A stretch of 64,000 bases of DNA from the NCBI RefSeq assembly GCF_000423745.1, contig NZ_AUIO01000002.1, forward strand, positions 124,001 to 188,000, written 5' to 3'. Every line of letters starts with the position of its first letter. Position 1 is the first letter of the stretch. The notes beneath the pieces were generated by a model. It was not told where the DNA came from and did not search any database. It was given only the letters and a program-made list of their open reading frames with translations. Of the stretch, positions 11,641-20,176 are shown piece after piece. Both the position numbers and the translations under genes were made by a program. The DNA comes from Streptococcus plurextorum DSM 22810. GTDB taxonomy: Bacteria; Bacillota; Bacilli; Lactobacillales; Streptococcaceae.

Positions 11641-13233
11641 TTACCTCCTAAGAGCATTAACTGCTGCTCTTTCAATAACCAAACCCTTCTGATACCTTTC
11701 CAAATAAGTCTGGAATCCTTCCTCATCAGCTGGGTTAGGATGAATAGTATGATGAGTGACCTCTGAAAAGACAAGCTGATCAAGGTAGGCTTCAAGGCTC
11801 CGCTCCTCATCATTGAGATAGTCAGCCAAAAGAGCTATCCCCCAAGCTCCTCCCTCACCTGCTGTCTCCATTGTAGCAATTGGTGTGGACAAAGCTGCTG
11901 CTAACAGACCTTGAGCTACCCCAGGAGTTTTAAAGATGCCACCATGCCCTAAAATACGATCAATTTGAATATGCTCAGCGCCAATTAACTTCTCCATCCC
12001 AATAGTTAAGGTTGAAAAAGCTGATAATAATAAACTACGCATAAAATTTGATAGTGTGAATTGACTGTCAGGCCTCCTCACAAAGAGCGGACAGCCTTCT
12101 GTTAGATGAGTGATACTTTCTCCAGAATAGTACCCGTAAGCGAGCAAACCACCGCAATCCTTATCGCCTGACATAGCTTCCTGAAAGAGCAAAGAATAGA
12201 GTTCTTGGCTCGTCACGGGGTTATCTGTTAGCTCACTAAATTCTTTAAAGAGTGTGACCCAAGCATTAATGTCCGAACTGCAATTATTAGCATGAACCAT
12301 GGCAACTGGATGGCCAACAGGAGTTGTCACAATATCAATTTCGGGATAATAGTGTTTCAAGTCCTGCTCTAAAACCACCATGGCAAATATCGAAGTCCCA
12401 GCTGAGATGTTCCCTCTTCTTCTTGCAATGCTATTTGTCGCTACCATCCCAGTTCCTGCATCACCTTCTGGCGGACACATCCTAGCCCCTGACACTAATT
12501 GACCACTAGGATCTAAGAGCTTGGCACCTTCCTCTGTTAGAATCCCCGCCACTTTACCAGCAGTCATTACTTTTGGTAATAGTTGTTGTAACGTCCAGCC
12601 TAACTGTCTATCTGCTATTTTTCTAGAAAATGTTTCTAAAAAATCCAACCGATAATCCCCTGTTTGTGAATCAATTGGGAACATCCCCGAAGCATCCCCT
12701 ACCCCTAAAACTTTTTGACCCGTTAATTGCCAATGAACATAACCCGCTAGAGTTGTGAGGTAGTTAATTCTAGCAACATGATCTTCTTTATCTAAGATAG
12801 CTTGATAGAGATGAGCAATGCTCCAACGTTCAGGGATATTGAAATTAAAAAGCTGACTAAGCTCTGAGGCAGCTTGACTAGCTGTGCTATTGCGCCAAGT
12901 TCTAAAAGGGACAAGTAAACAATGCTGATCATCAAATGCCATATAGCCATGCATCATAGCACTAATGCCAATTTGCCCAATTCGTGTTAAGGAAAACCGA
13001 TACCGCTCCTCGACATTTTTAACCAGGTTGTGATAAGCCGTCTGAAGTCCCAACCAAATAGCTTCTAGAGAGTAGGTCCAAATACCATCAAGGAACTGAT
13101 TTTCCCACTCATAGTTACCTGTCGCAATGGGCTGCTGTCTACTATCAATTAACACTGCCTTAATACGCGTTGATCCAAGCTCTATCCCGAGAGAAGTACG
13201 ACCACTACTAAGGTCATCTATTATTTTTTCCAT
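11641..13233 (-). CDS. araB: L-ribulokinase (FGGY family)
   Basis: A 530-residue carbohydrate kinase of the FGGY family. The N-terminal phosphate loop is in LGIELGSTRIKAVLID, the metal and sugar site in MMHGYMAFDD and GDASGMFPID, and the C-terminal ATP-binding segment in GEGGAWGIALLADYL. Kinase identity is set by the araD/araA neighbours; by sequence alone it could pass for a xylulokinase-like protein. The start at 13233 has AGGAGG seven bases upstream; the longer in-frame extension to 13317 runs into the promoter and operators and is not real. It is the first gene of the operon and is preceded by AraR-like and CcpA sites. Confidence 0.92.
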   Translation of the reverse strand: MEKIIDDLSSGRTSLGIELGSTRIKAVLIDSRQQPIATGNYEWENQFLDGIWTYSLEAIWLGLQTAYHNLVKNVEERYRFSLTRIGQIGISAMMHGYMAFDDQHCLLVPFRTWRNSTASQAASELSQLFNFNIPERWSIAHLYQAILDKEDHVARINYLTTLAGYVHWQLTGQKVLGVGDASGMFPIDSQTGDYRLDFLETFSRKIADRQLGWTLQQLLPKVMTAGKVAGILTEEGAKLLDPSGQLVSGARMCPPEGDAGTGMVATNSIARRRGNISAGTSIFAMVVLEQDLKHYYPEIDIVTTPVGHPVAMVHANNCSSDINAWVTLFKEFSELTDNPVTSQELYSLLFQEAMSGDKDCGGLLAYGYYSGESITHLTEGCPLFVRRPDSQFTLSNFMRSLLLSAFSTLTIGMEKLIGAEHIQIDRILGHGGIFKTPGVAQGLLAAALSTPIATMETAGEGGAWGIALLADYLNDEERSLEAYLDQLVFSEVTHHTIHPNPADEEGFQTYLERYQKGLVIERAAVNALRR

Positions 13234-13248
13234 ATTAAAGCCTCCTAT

Positions 13249-13320
13249 TTGTATTCGCTTACATTTTAACACAAGGTGTATGTACATGTAAAGATATTTT
13301 TTTATATGTATGTACATTTT
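13249..13320 (-). promoter_or_regulatory. araBDA promoter with two AraR-like operators and a perfect cre
   Basis: Minus strand: TTTACA (-35), an 18-bp spacer and TAAAAT (-10) lie between 13292 and about 13263. Two copies of the core TGTATGTACA on the plus strand (13277-13286 and 13307-13316) are exactly 30 bp apart; they resemble the Bacillus AraR operator ATTTGTACGTACAAAT. The first overlaps the -35. Downstream of the -10, ATGTAAGCGAATACAA (13264-13249) fits the 16-base cre consensus at every position. The layout predicts arabinose induction through AraR and glucose repression through CcpA. Confidence 0.85.
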
Positions 13321-13325
13321 ATAAA

Positions 13326-13348
13326 AAATACGCTAGATTCTCTAGCGT
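13326..13348 (-). terminator. Terminator-like hairpin upstream of the araB promoter
   Basis: Perfect 8-bp stem ACGCTAGA/TCTAGCGT with a 3-base loop, followed on the minus strand by ATTTTTTAT. It lies downstream of the araR terminator, in the gap before araB. It may stop read-through from araR or end a short unseen transcript from the 13349-13472 stretch. Confidence 0.6.
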
Positions 13349-13473
13349 CAAAATATAGATAAGCGCCTTTAAACCAGCAAAATTTGGATAGGTTTACGTG
13401 AACTGATCATGTGTTAAACTCTTAGAAACCTTGATCGTTCAATAGTTCTAAAAGTTTTTAAGTGTTATCACAA

Positions 13474-13512
13474 AGAAAAAAGATTGAAGAAAATTGACTT
13501 TTTCTTCAATCT
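13474..13512 (-). terminator. Rho-independent terminator of araR
   Basis: A 13-bp stem AGATTGAAGAAAA/TTTTCTTCAATCT with a 6-base loop is followed on the minus strand by a T-rich run. It lies 38 bp past the araR stop codon. Confidence 0.85.
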
Positions 13513-13549
13513 CACGATAGATTCCCTAACGTCTCTTTACTTATACAAA

Positions 13550-14629
13550 TCAATCAAGCCTGATTGGAACCACAGACTCTCGAACCTTGAGTTCTGGGTC
13601 GTAAGATATGCTCGTCAAACTCGACTGCCTTTCAATGTAATTCACTATTTGTACCGCAACAGCTCTTCCCAGAATGTCTTTAGGATGGCAAATACTTGTC
13701 AATTGGTGTGCTTCCGCAAGAAAGGAATCGTCATGACTGACAATTGATATTTCCCTTGGAAGGTGTTTACCCAAAGCCTTTAACTGTTGGAGGAGTTCGC
13801 TGGCCACTAAATCATTGTAACAGACAATCGCCGTTGGCGCATCATCCTGACACAATACATGATCAACATAATCCTTGATAACCTGACTTTGATTCTGGGT
13901 GTTAAAGGTCGCAATAAAAGAGGCATCATAGGTAAGGTTTGCCTGTTTGTGTTTTTTAAGGTAGCCCTTTAACCTTAGCTTTCCTTGTAAATCATCTAAT
14001 TTTGTCAGAATACCAATCTTACGATGTCCACTGTCAATCAGATGCCCTGTCGCTAGATAGCCTGCTTTTTCATCATCAATACTGGCATAAGGAAAGTCCA
14101 AAAGATCATAATAAGCATTGATAAAATAAATGGGAATCCCTAGATCATTGAAACGAGAATAATAAGCAATATTGGGATTGTATTCATTACTTGCTGTCGG
14201 CTCTATCAACAATCCAGCAACTCCCATTGCCATCATCTTTTGCAAACATCGGAGCTCTTCTTTGGGATCGTTATTAGTTGCGCTTAGAATCAAAGAATAC
14301 CCTCGTTTTCGTAACTCCGATTCTATTCCTTCAATAATTTTAGGGAAAATATAGTCTGAAATATAGGTCGTGATCAAACCAATTGTTTTACTTCCCTTTT
14401 GACTGATGGTGTCATGAGTAGAGTAATCTAAAACATAAGTGCCTACTCCCTTCTCAGCACGTAGATAGCCTGCTTGTATTAAAAGGCCTAAGGCTTGTCT
14501 AATGGTTTGACGACTAACTTGATAACTCTGTGCCAAACTATTTTCTGGCGGAATAAGCTGACCAACGCTATATTCCTGCTTTAATATCTTATCAAGTAAA
14601 TCATCGGCAATTCTCTGATATTTACTCAT
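13550..14629 (-). CDS. araR: AraR-type arabinose repressor (GntR DNA-binding domain plus LacI sensor)
   Basis: A 359-residue repressor. The first 70 residues are a GntR winged helix (VGQLIPPENSLAQSYQVSRQ, then TIRQALGLLIQAGYLRAEKG); the rest is a periplasmic-binding-protein-like LacI sensor domain (TIGLITTYISDYIFPKIIEG onward). This chimera is the hallmark of AraR, which releases DNA when it binds L-arabinose. The start at 14629 has GAGG upstream; a TTG twelve bases earlier is in frame but is part of the ribosome site. It is transcribed alone just upstream of araBDA, and the matching operators lie at the araB promoter. No clear copy of that operator was seen at its own promoter. Confidence 0.92.
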   Translation of the reverse strand: MSKYQRIADDLLDKILKQEYSVGQLIPPENSLAQSYQVSRQTIRQALGLLIQAGYLRAEKGVGTYVLDYSTHDTISQKGSKTIGLITTYISDYIFPKIIEGIESELRKRGYSLILSATNNDPKEELRCLQKMMAMGVAGLLIEPTASNEYNPNIAYYSRFNDLGIPIYFINAYYDLLDFPYASIDDEKAGYLATGHLIDSGHRKIGILTKLDDLQGKLRLKGYLKKHKQANLTYDASFIATFNTQNQSQVIKDYVDHVLCQDDAPTAIVCYNDLVASELLQQLKALGKHLPREISIVSHDDSFLAEAHQLTSICHPKDILGRAVAVQIVNYIERQSSLTSISYDPELKVRESVVPIRLD

Positions 14630-14680
14630 TTCATTCCTCAATCTCTATACACTAATCATCCATAACATCTTGTCACCATA

Positions 14681-14709
14681 ATTATACAGAATCCTAAATA
14701 CGATGTCAA
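14681..14709 (-). promoter_or_regulatory. araR promoter
   Basis: Minus strand TTGACA (14709-14704), a 17-bp spacer and TATAAT (14686-14681): both hexamers match the sigma-A consensus exactly. The leader to the start codon is about 45 bases. Confidence 0.85.
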
Positions 14710-14741
14710 AGTGGGATTTCCTGTACTTCACCTGTTCATTC

Positions 14742-14767
14742 AAAAAAGAAGCCCTTTCGGACTTCTA
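14742..14767 (-). terminator. Rho-independent terminator of tpx
   Basis: Minus strand AGAAGTCC, GAAA tetraloop, GGGCTTCT and then TTTTT. The same sequence, almost base for base over 26 bp, recurs as the thrS terminator at 17838-17864. Confidence 0.85.
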
Positions 14768-14817
14768 CACTCTTTAGATTCGCCTGATACCATACCAGTC
14801 AAGCATCGTCTTACTCT

Positions 14818-15303
14818 TTATTTTACAGCAGCCAGGGCCGCTTCATAGTCGGGGTGTTCGTTGACATTATCCAGGTATTCCACGTAGGTGATTTCATTGT
14901 CGGCATTGAGGACAAAGACCGCACGTGCCAGCAAATTCCACTCCCGCATGAGCACACCGTAGGATTTGCCAAAGGCATGGTCATAGTAATCAGACAGAGT
15001 CACTGCATCGTCCAATCCAGCAGCTCCGCACCAGCGTTTTTGAGCAAAGGGAAGGTCTGCGGAAATGGTCACGACAACCGTATGGTCACGGTCAGCCAGT
15101 TCCTGATTGAAGCGACGGGTCTGGGTGTCACAAATACCTGTATCAATGGACGGAACGACACTGATAATTTTAGTCTGCTTGCCAAAGTCCTTGAGACTTT
15201 TCAGGCTCAAATCATTAGCCATAAGCACAAAATCAGGGGCAGTATCTCCCACCTGCAAACGCGGACCTACCAAGGTCACCGGCTTACCAATAAAAGTCGT
15301 CAT
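14818..15303 (-). CDS. tpx: Thiol peroxidase
   Basis: A 161-residue atypical 2-Cys peroxiredoxin that reduces hydrogen peroxide and alkyl peroxides with electrons from thioredoxin. The peroxidatic cysteine is in [11 protein letters not shown] and the resolving cysteine in QKRWCGAAG, with the family tail [14 protein letters not shown]. The start at 15303 follows AAGGAG by six bases; the longer frame to 15393 covers the promoter. It is a single-gene unit with its own promoter and terminator, and borders the AT-rich toxin remnant region. Confidence 0.95.
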   Translation of the reverse strand: MTTFIGKPVTLVGPRLQVGDTAPDFVLMANDLSLKSLKDFGKQTKIISVVPSIDTGICDTQTRRFNQELADRDHTVVVTISADLPFAQKRWCGAAGLDDAVTLSDYYDHAFGKSYGVLMREWNLLARAVFVLNADNEITYVEYLDNVNEHPDYEAALAAVK

Positions 15304-15322
15304 AAACATCTCCTTATCGTTT

Positions 15323-15351
15323 AATATAGTCATTGTAAGCGTTTTTGATAA
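15323..15351 (-). promoter_or_regulatory. tpx promoter with embedded cre-like site
   Basis: Minus strand TTATCA (15351-15346), 17-bp spacer, TATATT (15328-15323). The spacer contains a sequence matching the 16-base cre consensus with two mismatches, both in the upstream half (around 15333-15348). Confidence 0.5.
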
Positions 15352-15467
15352 AAAACACCACTTTTTTGACCGAAGATTGATGAATCTGACCAAGGAGTTC
15401 GGTAAACCAATGATGAACTTTATGGGAATTGAAGACTTAAAAGGAGTTTATCCCTTTTAGGTAATCT

Positions 15468-15626
15468 AAAGATTTAGACACTGGCTTATGTTATAATAGG
15501 TTTAGTGAGATAAAAATTTTTGTACAAACTAAAGTGAGACCAGAAGTATTACAATTAAAAGACATGGGCAAAATGCCTACAGAGTCAATTAACGATGATG
15601 AAACAAGAGTTTCAAACCGAAAATAA
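15468..15626 (+). pseudogene. Fragment of an Rhs/WapA-type repeat core
   Basis: An open frame of 52 codons without its own start reads KDLDTGLCYNRF early on, close to the D-x-E-T-G-L-Y-Y-N-R-F signature that precedes the toxin tip in Rhs/YD-repeat proteins. The rest (VQTKVRPEVLQLKDMGKMPT) does not continue the usual core, so this is a short, rearranged remnant. A still shorter coding-like stub ending DLKGVYPF (about 15380-15460) lies before it and was not identified. The fragment is the main hint that this locus once carried a polymorphic toxin gene. Confidence 0.5.
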
Positions 15627-15738
15627 ACTAATTGATCCCGATACATATAAACCTGATATTAACGAAAAAGCAACATTATATGATTATAAATCAGGTAAAA
15701 AAGGAAATTATGTTAATGGAAAATGGACTTGTAATTAA
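15595..15738 (+). CDS. Small ORF, possible toxin-tail remnant
   Basis: A 47-residue hydrophilic ORF (MMKQEFQTENKLIDPDTYK at the start, GNYVNGKWTCN at the end) in a different frame from the Rhs-like fragment it overlaps. It has no clear ribosome site. The sequence has protein-like composition, and it could be the frameshifted continuation of the upstream toxin fragment. No function is assigned. Confidence 0.3.
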   Translation: MMKQEFQTENKLIDPDTYKPDINEKATLYDYKSGKKGNYVNGKWTCN

Positions 15739-15743
15739 AAAAA

Positions 15744-15887
15744 ATGGCTATGCTAAAAGAAAAATTAACGACTAATTCACTTGGAAAAATTGAACTGAGA
15801 AAATCCATAGATTACTTAAAAGAAGATTTTAAGAAGTATTGTATGGAAGGCAATTTAATTTATGAACACTATGCTTACATTTTTTAA
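15744..15887 (+). CDS. Small ORF of unknown function
   Basis: A 47-residue ORF rich in Lys, Glu and aromatic residues (KLTTNSLGKIELRKSIDYLK, then GNLIYEHYAYIF). It begins six bases after the previous ORF and ends 29 bases before the likely immunity gene. It may be the tail of a lost immunity or toxin-accessory protein; nothing more can be said from sequence. Confidence 0.3.
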   Translation: MAMLKEKLTTNSLGKIELRKSIDYLKEDFKKYCMEGNLIYEHYAYIF

Positions 15888-15916
15888 GCATTAAAATTTA
15901 TGAAAGTATTAAACTT

Positions 15917-16468
15917 ATGAGTAGTGTTTGGACATTTAAAGAAAACGAAGATTATCACAAACTTTATGATTGTGCTGTTTCACCAGAGTATGTAGATTCT
16001 TTATGGATATACCAAGGATTTCCTCTAAAAGAGGATGAAGAGGATAAAGATTGGAAAGAGCCATCATTCAGTATACAGTATGGGGACTTTCCAGATTTTA
16101 TACTAAATGATTGTCAATGGATTTTATGCTCAGAAAGATTAAAAGATTGTATTTCTAAAAATATAAGTGACTCCAAGGTAAAATGGCTACCTATAAAAGT
16201 GATTAATGGAGATACATTTTGTAGATACTATTCCATGTTAATAGAAGATTTTTTCAAAGAAGATATTATTGTCAATCACGAAATGTCTAGAAAACTAAAA
16301 AATGGAGAAATTTATTTACCTATATTCATATATAATAGAATTAAAAATCTTGATTTATTTGTTGTACAAAACGATGGTATTCATATTTTTATTTCAGACA
16401 AGCTAAAAAAAGTATTAGAAGTAGAAAAATTTAAAGGTCTAGGATTTGAACAATGGGAAGTAAAATAA
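15917..16468 (+). CDS. Probable immunity protein of a polymorphic-toxin locus
   Basis: A 183-residue soluble acidic protein (MSSVWTFKENEDYHKLYDCA at the start) with no signal peptide or membrane segment. Its size, its tail (DKLKKVLEVEKFKGLGFEQW) and the stretch GEIYLPIFIYN fit the general layout of Imm11/Imm43-type immunity proteins (DUF1629-like), but this is a family impression, not a confirmed match. It lies directly downstream of an Rhs-like fragment, in strongly AT-rich DNA unlike the neighbouring core genes, so an orphan immunity gene is the best reading. The start codon lacks a strong ribosome site. Confidence 0.55.
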   Translation: MSSVWTFKENEDYHKLYDCAVSPEYVDSLWIYQGFPLKEDEEDKDWKEPSFSIQYGDFPDFILNDCQWILCSERLKDCISKNISDSKVKWLPIKVINGDTFCRYYSMLIEDFFKEDIIVNHEMSRKLKNGEIYLPIFIYNRIKNLDLFVVQNDGIHIFISDKLKKVLEVEKFKGLGFEQWEVK

Positions 16469-16602
16469 GTATTGATAATTATAAAGAGCTGGATACTTCA
16501 GCATTTGAAAATTTTACTGAAGCAAAAATAAGTTTATCAGAGAAAATAAAAAACAATTATGAAATAATTACAGAAATGAAATTACAAAAAGTAGAACTAT
16601 AA
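16453..16602 (+). CDS. Small ORF overlapping the immunity gene
   Basis: A 49-residue ORF (MGSKISIDNYKELDTSAFEN at the start) that begins 16 bases inside the end of the likely immunity gene. It finishes in TAATG, so its stop overlaps the start of the next gene. This tight chaining suggests translational coupling and a real, though unidentified, small protein or a remnant of a helical accessory protein. Confidence 0.4.
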   Translation: MGSKISIDNYKELDTSAFENFTEAKISLSEKIKNNYEIITEMKLQKVEL

Positions 16603-17006
16603 TGAAAAATAATAAAATAGAAACATTTAATGTAAAATGGGGTATTTATATAACATTGTTTATGACAATTGTGGGCTTTCCTTTAGTTCTTTGGATAATG
16701 GAAATATATAGTATATATTCTCCTCGTGTAATATTACCATTTTTTTTCGGAATATTTATTATTGGAATACTTGAAACTAAATATACGCTTGTTATTACTG
16801 ATAATGCTATTCTTGATAAGAAAAAAACAATACTTTTACAAGATATAAAATCTTATTATATTTGTAATTATGGGAGAAAAGCTTTTATATTTCGAATAAC
16901 AATGTTGGATAATCAGCAACGATTTTATATCTCTCCAGAAGTAGAAAAAAAAGGAAATGATAATAGAATTTTTCAAATCATGTCCAAAAAAACAAAATTT
17001 TACTGA
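16602..17006 (+). CDS. Two-helix membrane protein with PH-like domain
   Basis: A 134-residue protein. Two membrane helices lie at about residues 13-35 and 40-60; a cytoplasmic beta-rich part follows (TLVITDNAILDKKKTILLQD and on). This arrangement, helices then a PH-like fold with a LLQDIKSYYI core, is also seen in the convergent protein at 17151-17681. Its start overlaps the stop of the preceding small ORF. In this setting it could be a membrane immunity protein, but that is speculation. Very AT-rich. Confidence 0.5.
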   Translation: MKNNKIETFNVKWGIYITLFMTIVGFPLVLWIMEIYSIYSPRVILPFFFGIFIIGILETKYTLVITDNAILDKKKTILLQDIKSYYICNYGRKAFIFRITMLDNQQRFYISPEVEKKGNDNRIFQIMSKKTKFY

Positions 17007-17150
17007 TAAATTATTGTTGCTTTATCCGTATTTTTTGTTTTTAGTCTATGGTATAGCAATATTAATTTTTAGTATTAATCTATAATATATAATTATAATA
17101 TTACTTGGGTCTATGAAACAAGCTCACTTGTACCGTTTGTCAAATGACAG

Positions 17151-17681
17151 TTACTGTTTTTCATATTCATAAATAATCTTGTGCTTTTTTTCTATGATAT
17201 TCTCTTGAAAAGAGTTTTCTAGAAGAATCGGTTTGAGGGTTTCTGTGATTAACTGTTTTGCCTTTGCTGTATCTTTTTTGCTAGTGGCCATAAATCCTGT
17301 TGCCAGAAATAACTTGTAGTGACTGGCAGAAAGAGTAAAAACTGAGGCTTGAAATTCAGGATTATAACTAAAACTTATCTTATGAATATCTTGAAGAGGT
17401 ATTTCTTGTAACATAGCATTTCCCTTCTTTATGGTGAAATAATTCTCTTGGCAAGAAAATTCATAATAAGAAGAAAATAGATAGTATGAGAGTGATTTCC
17501 ATATAATTTTTAGCATGTAAAAAGGAATACCTACTGCAATGAAATGATTCCCAATATCCTTCATCAAAAACAAGGCTATAATAAATGGGATATAAGCGAT
17601 GAAAAACGGGATAAGTATAGTATATTTCCCCTCCACTGCCTTAAAACGAGTTCTTGCCATTTTGAGTTTCGAATCTTCCAT
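17151..17681 (-). CDS. Membrane protein with PH-like domain
   Basis: A 176-residue protein with two hydrophobic helices (about 24-45 and 47-70), then a beta-rich region including FTIKKGNAMLQEIPLQDIHK and a lysine-rich C-terminus. The helices-plus-PH-like layout echoes the neighbour at 16602-17006, with a shared KK...QDI motif. The start is uncertain: ATG at 17681 has only a distant AGGA, and the frame is open further upstream to a TTG. Possibly an immunity protein or a small regulator of the cell envelope; unknown. Confidence 0.5.
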   Translation of the reverse strand: MEDSKLKMARTRFKAVEGKYTILIPFFIAYIPFIIALFLMKDIGNHFIAVGIPFYMLKIIWKSLSYYLFSSYYEFSCQENYFTIKKGNAMLQEIPLQDIHKISFSYNPEFQASVFTLSASHYKLFLATGFMATSKKDTAKAKQLITETLKPILLENSFQENIIEKKHKIIYEYEKQ

Positions 17682-17837
17682 ATCATATTTTTTATTGTTC
17701 CTAGCAGGCAAAGGCCTGTTTTTATTTTGTCGCTTTTAAGCCATCTTTTCCCTCATGGACAAAGAGATGATGATAACTTAAACTTAGCTTTTTACCCTAT
17801 GATGTCATATTAACCCAAAACTGGTCATTTTTCCACT

Positions 17838-17864
17838 CAAAAAGAAGCCCTTTCGGACTTCTCG
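17838..17864 (-). terminator. Rho-independent terminator of thrS
   Basis: Minus strand stem AGAAGTCC, GAAA loop, GGGCTTCT, then TTTTT, 12 bases past the thrS stop codon. Nearly identical to the tpx terminator. Confidence 0.85.
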
Positions 17865-17875
17865 CTTTATCATTC

Positions 17876-19828
17876 TTATTCCGCATCTTCAGCTGGACGT
17901 GATTTACGGGCAATATCCGCTAGGATATGATCCACAAATTCTGCCACAGACTGAGTTTGCGTTGCCTTGCTTCCGTAGCGACGAACGTTGACAGCATTGT
18001 CTTCCATTTCCTTGTCACCGACGATGAGCTGGTATGGAATCTTGCTAGTCTGGCTCTGACGGATCTTGTATTGCATCTTCTCGTTCCGCTCATCCACGTG
18101 TACGCGAACGCCACGGTCTTGCAATTCTTTGGCAACCTTCCAAGCATAGTCCAAGTGAGCTTCCACAGAGATTGGAATCATGGTCACTTGGGTTGGAGCC
18201 AACCAAGTTGGGAAGGCACCCTTGTAGGTTTCAATCAAGATAGCTGTGAAGCGTTCCATAGTTGAGATAACACCACGGTGAATCATAACTGGGCGGTGCT
18301 CCTCACCGTCAGCACCAATGTAGGTCAAGCCAAAACGTTCTGGCAAGAGGAAGTCCAACTGAATGGTTGATAGGGTTTCTTCGTTACCAAGGGCAGTCTT
18401 CACTTGGATATCCAATTTCGGACCGTAGAAGGCAGCTTCACCCTCAGCCTCAAAGTAGTCCACGCCCATTTCATCCATGGCACCTTTCAGCATCCGTTGG
18501 GCATTTTCCCACATCTCATCGTTATCATAGTACTTCTCTTTGTCCTCTGGGTCACGATAAGAGAGGCGGAAACGGTAGTCATTTAGGTTGAAATCTGCGT
18601 ACACATCAATAATCAACTGGAGAGCTTTTTTGAACTCTTCTTGGATTTGCTCAGGTGTGACAAAGATATGACCGTCATTGAGGGTCATCTCACGCACCCG
18701 TTGCAAACCAGTCAATGCACCTGATTTCTCATAGCGGTGCATCATACCAAGCTCAGCGATACGCACTGGCAATTCGCGGTATGAACGCACATGGTTCTTA
18801 TAAACTTGAATGTGGTGCGGGCAGTTCATCGGACGAAGAACAAACTCTTCACCGTCACCCATGTCCATAGTTGGGAACATATCTTCTGAATAATGCTCCC
18901 AGTGACCTGAGGTCTTGTAGAGCTCAACGGAAGCCAACGGTGGCGTATAAACGTGCTGGTAACCTGAAGCCAATTCCTTGTCTGTGATGTAACGCTCCAA
19001 GGTACGACGGATAGTCGCACCATTTGGCAACCAGAATGGCAAACCTTGACCAACTTCTTGGCTGATCATGAAGAGATCCAATTCCTTACCAAGTTTACGG
19101 TGGTCACGTTCTTTTGCTTCCTCACGCATTTGAAGGTAAGCCTTGAGGTCTTTCTTGTCAAACCAAGCCGTTCCATAGACCCGTTGCATCATAGGATTTT
19201 CGCTCTTACCACGCCAGTAAGCACCTGCGACATTGAGCAATTCAAAAATCTGGATACGACCTGTTGACGGAACGTGTGGGCCACGGCAGAGGTCAACGTA
19301 TTCGCCTTGGGTATAAATGGTCAAACCACCCTCATCATCCGAGTGTTCTTGAATTAGTTCCAACTTGTAGGGATCATTTTTGAAAATCTCAAGAGCTTCT
19401 TCCTTAGTCACTTCACGGCGTTCAGAAGGGAAGTTTTCCTTGACAATTTTAGCCATTTCTTCCTGAATACGTGGCAGGTCTTCATTTGAAATCTGACCAG
19501 CCGCGTTGTCCGTATCATAGTAAAAACCATCCTGAATAGCTGGACCAACGCCCAACTTGATGTCTGGGAAAAGGCGACGAGCCGCTTGGGCAAATAAGTG
19601 AGCTGCTGAGTGACGCAAGATGTCCAAGGCATCCTCGTGGTCAGGCGTTACGATTTCAAGCGTGCCATCCTCATCAATAGCACGAGTGGTATCAATCAAT
19701 TTACCATTGAACTTACCAGCAAGTGCCTTTTTCGCCAAAGACTTGCTGATGCTCTCCGCAATTTCAAAAGTTGTCACACCAGCCTGGTACTCACGAACAG
19801 CACCATCTGGGAAAGTAATTTTAAGCAT
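17876..19828 (-). CDS. thrS: Threonyl-tRNA synthetase
   Basis: A 650-residue class II synthetase. It has an N-terminal TGS domain ([20 protein letters not shown]), an editing domain around the [10 protein letters not shown] motif (about residues 60-220), and the catalytic core with motif 2 region [18 protein letters not shown] and zinc ligands in RPMNCPHH. The C-terminal anticodon-binding domain starts near [15 protein letters not shown] lies before the ATG. It is cotranscribed with the MazG-like gene upstream, both under a T-box leader, so it should be induced by uncharged tRNA-Thr. Confidence 0.97.
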   Translation of the reverse strand: MLKITFPDGAVREYQAGVTTFEIAESISKSLAKKALAGKFNGKLIDTTRAIDEDGTLEIVTPDHEDALDILRHSAAHLFAQAARRLFPDIKLGVGPAIQDGFYYDTDNAAGQISNEDLPRIQEEMAKIVKENFPSERREVTKEEALEIFKNDPYKLELIQEHSDDEGGLTIYTQGEYVDLCRGPHVPSTGRIQIFELLNVAGAYWRGKSENPMMQRVYGTAWFDKKDLKAYLQMREEAKERDHRKLGKELDLFMISQEVGQGLPFWLPNGATIRRTLERYITDKELASGYQHVYTPPLASVELYKTSGHWEHYSEDMFPTMDMGDGEEFVLRPMNCPHHIQVYKNHVRSYRELPVRIAELGMMHRYEKSGALTGLQRVREMTLNDGHIFVTPEQIQEEFKKALQLIIDVYADFNLNDYRFRLSYRDPEDKEKYYDNDEMWENAQRMLKGAMDEMGVDYFEAEGEAAFYGPKLDIQVKTALGNEETLSTIQLDFLLPERFGLTYIGADGEEHRPVMIHRGVISTMERFTAILIETYKGAFPTWLAPTQVTMIPISVEAHLDYAWKVAKELQDRGVRVHVDERNEKMQYKIRQSQTSKIPYQLIVGDKEMEDNAVNVRRYGSKATQTQSVAEFVDHILADIARKSRPAEDAE

Positions 19829-19845
19829 ATTTATCTCCTTTTTAT

Positions 19846-20163
19846 TTATTTTTTAATCCCTAGTAGCTCTTCTTTTTGAGCTAAAAAGGTTTCCATTTCT
19901 TTTTGAATATCAATATCCAGGCGGTCAGCTAATTCAATCAACCACCAGATATTTTCAGCCAATTTATGCTCCAAGGTATAGGGCGTCTCATCATAGTAAC
20001 GACCCTGCTTGGTCATAATCAGGCGGTTCATGTTGCCAATATCATTGGTCAAAGCCAAGAGGTCCTCCTCAATGGACCACTCTTTCTCATGGTGCTTGAG
20101 TTCCAACTCTCTATAGGCTCTCCGCACATCTTGACACCGTTTTAATAAGTCATCAGGTAGCAT
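19846..20163 (-). CDS. MazG-like nucleotide pyrophosphohydrolase family protein
   Basis: A 105-residue all-helical protein. It has acidic motifs typical of MazG-like folds: [16 protein letters not shown] and later [16 protein letters not shown]. Such proteins hydrolyse nucleoside triphosphates or related molecules; the substrate here is unknown. The start is the ATG at 20163, with GGAGGAG seven bases upstream. A longer open frame to 20322 simply reads through the T-box leader. Being the first gene behind a threonine-type T-box, ahead of thrS, is an unusual link between a house-cleaning enzyme and tRNA charging. Confidence 0.7.
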   Translation of the reverse strand: MLPDDLLKRCQDVRRAYRELELKHHEKEWSIEEDLLALTNDIGNMNRLIMTKQGRYYDETPYTLEHKLAENIWWLIELADRLDIDIQKEMETFLAQKEELLGIKK

Positions 20164-20176
20164 AACTACTCCTCCA

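Noticed and set aside
11641-13317. araB start at 13317
   Set aside because: The extra codons lie in the promoter and operators; AGGAGG marks 13233.
13484-13747. Plus-strand ORF over the araR 3' end
   Set aside because: Starts in the araR terminator stem and is antisense to araR.
14854-15324. 156-codon plus-strand ORF
   Set aside because: Antisense to tpx, whose motifs are unmistakable.
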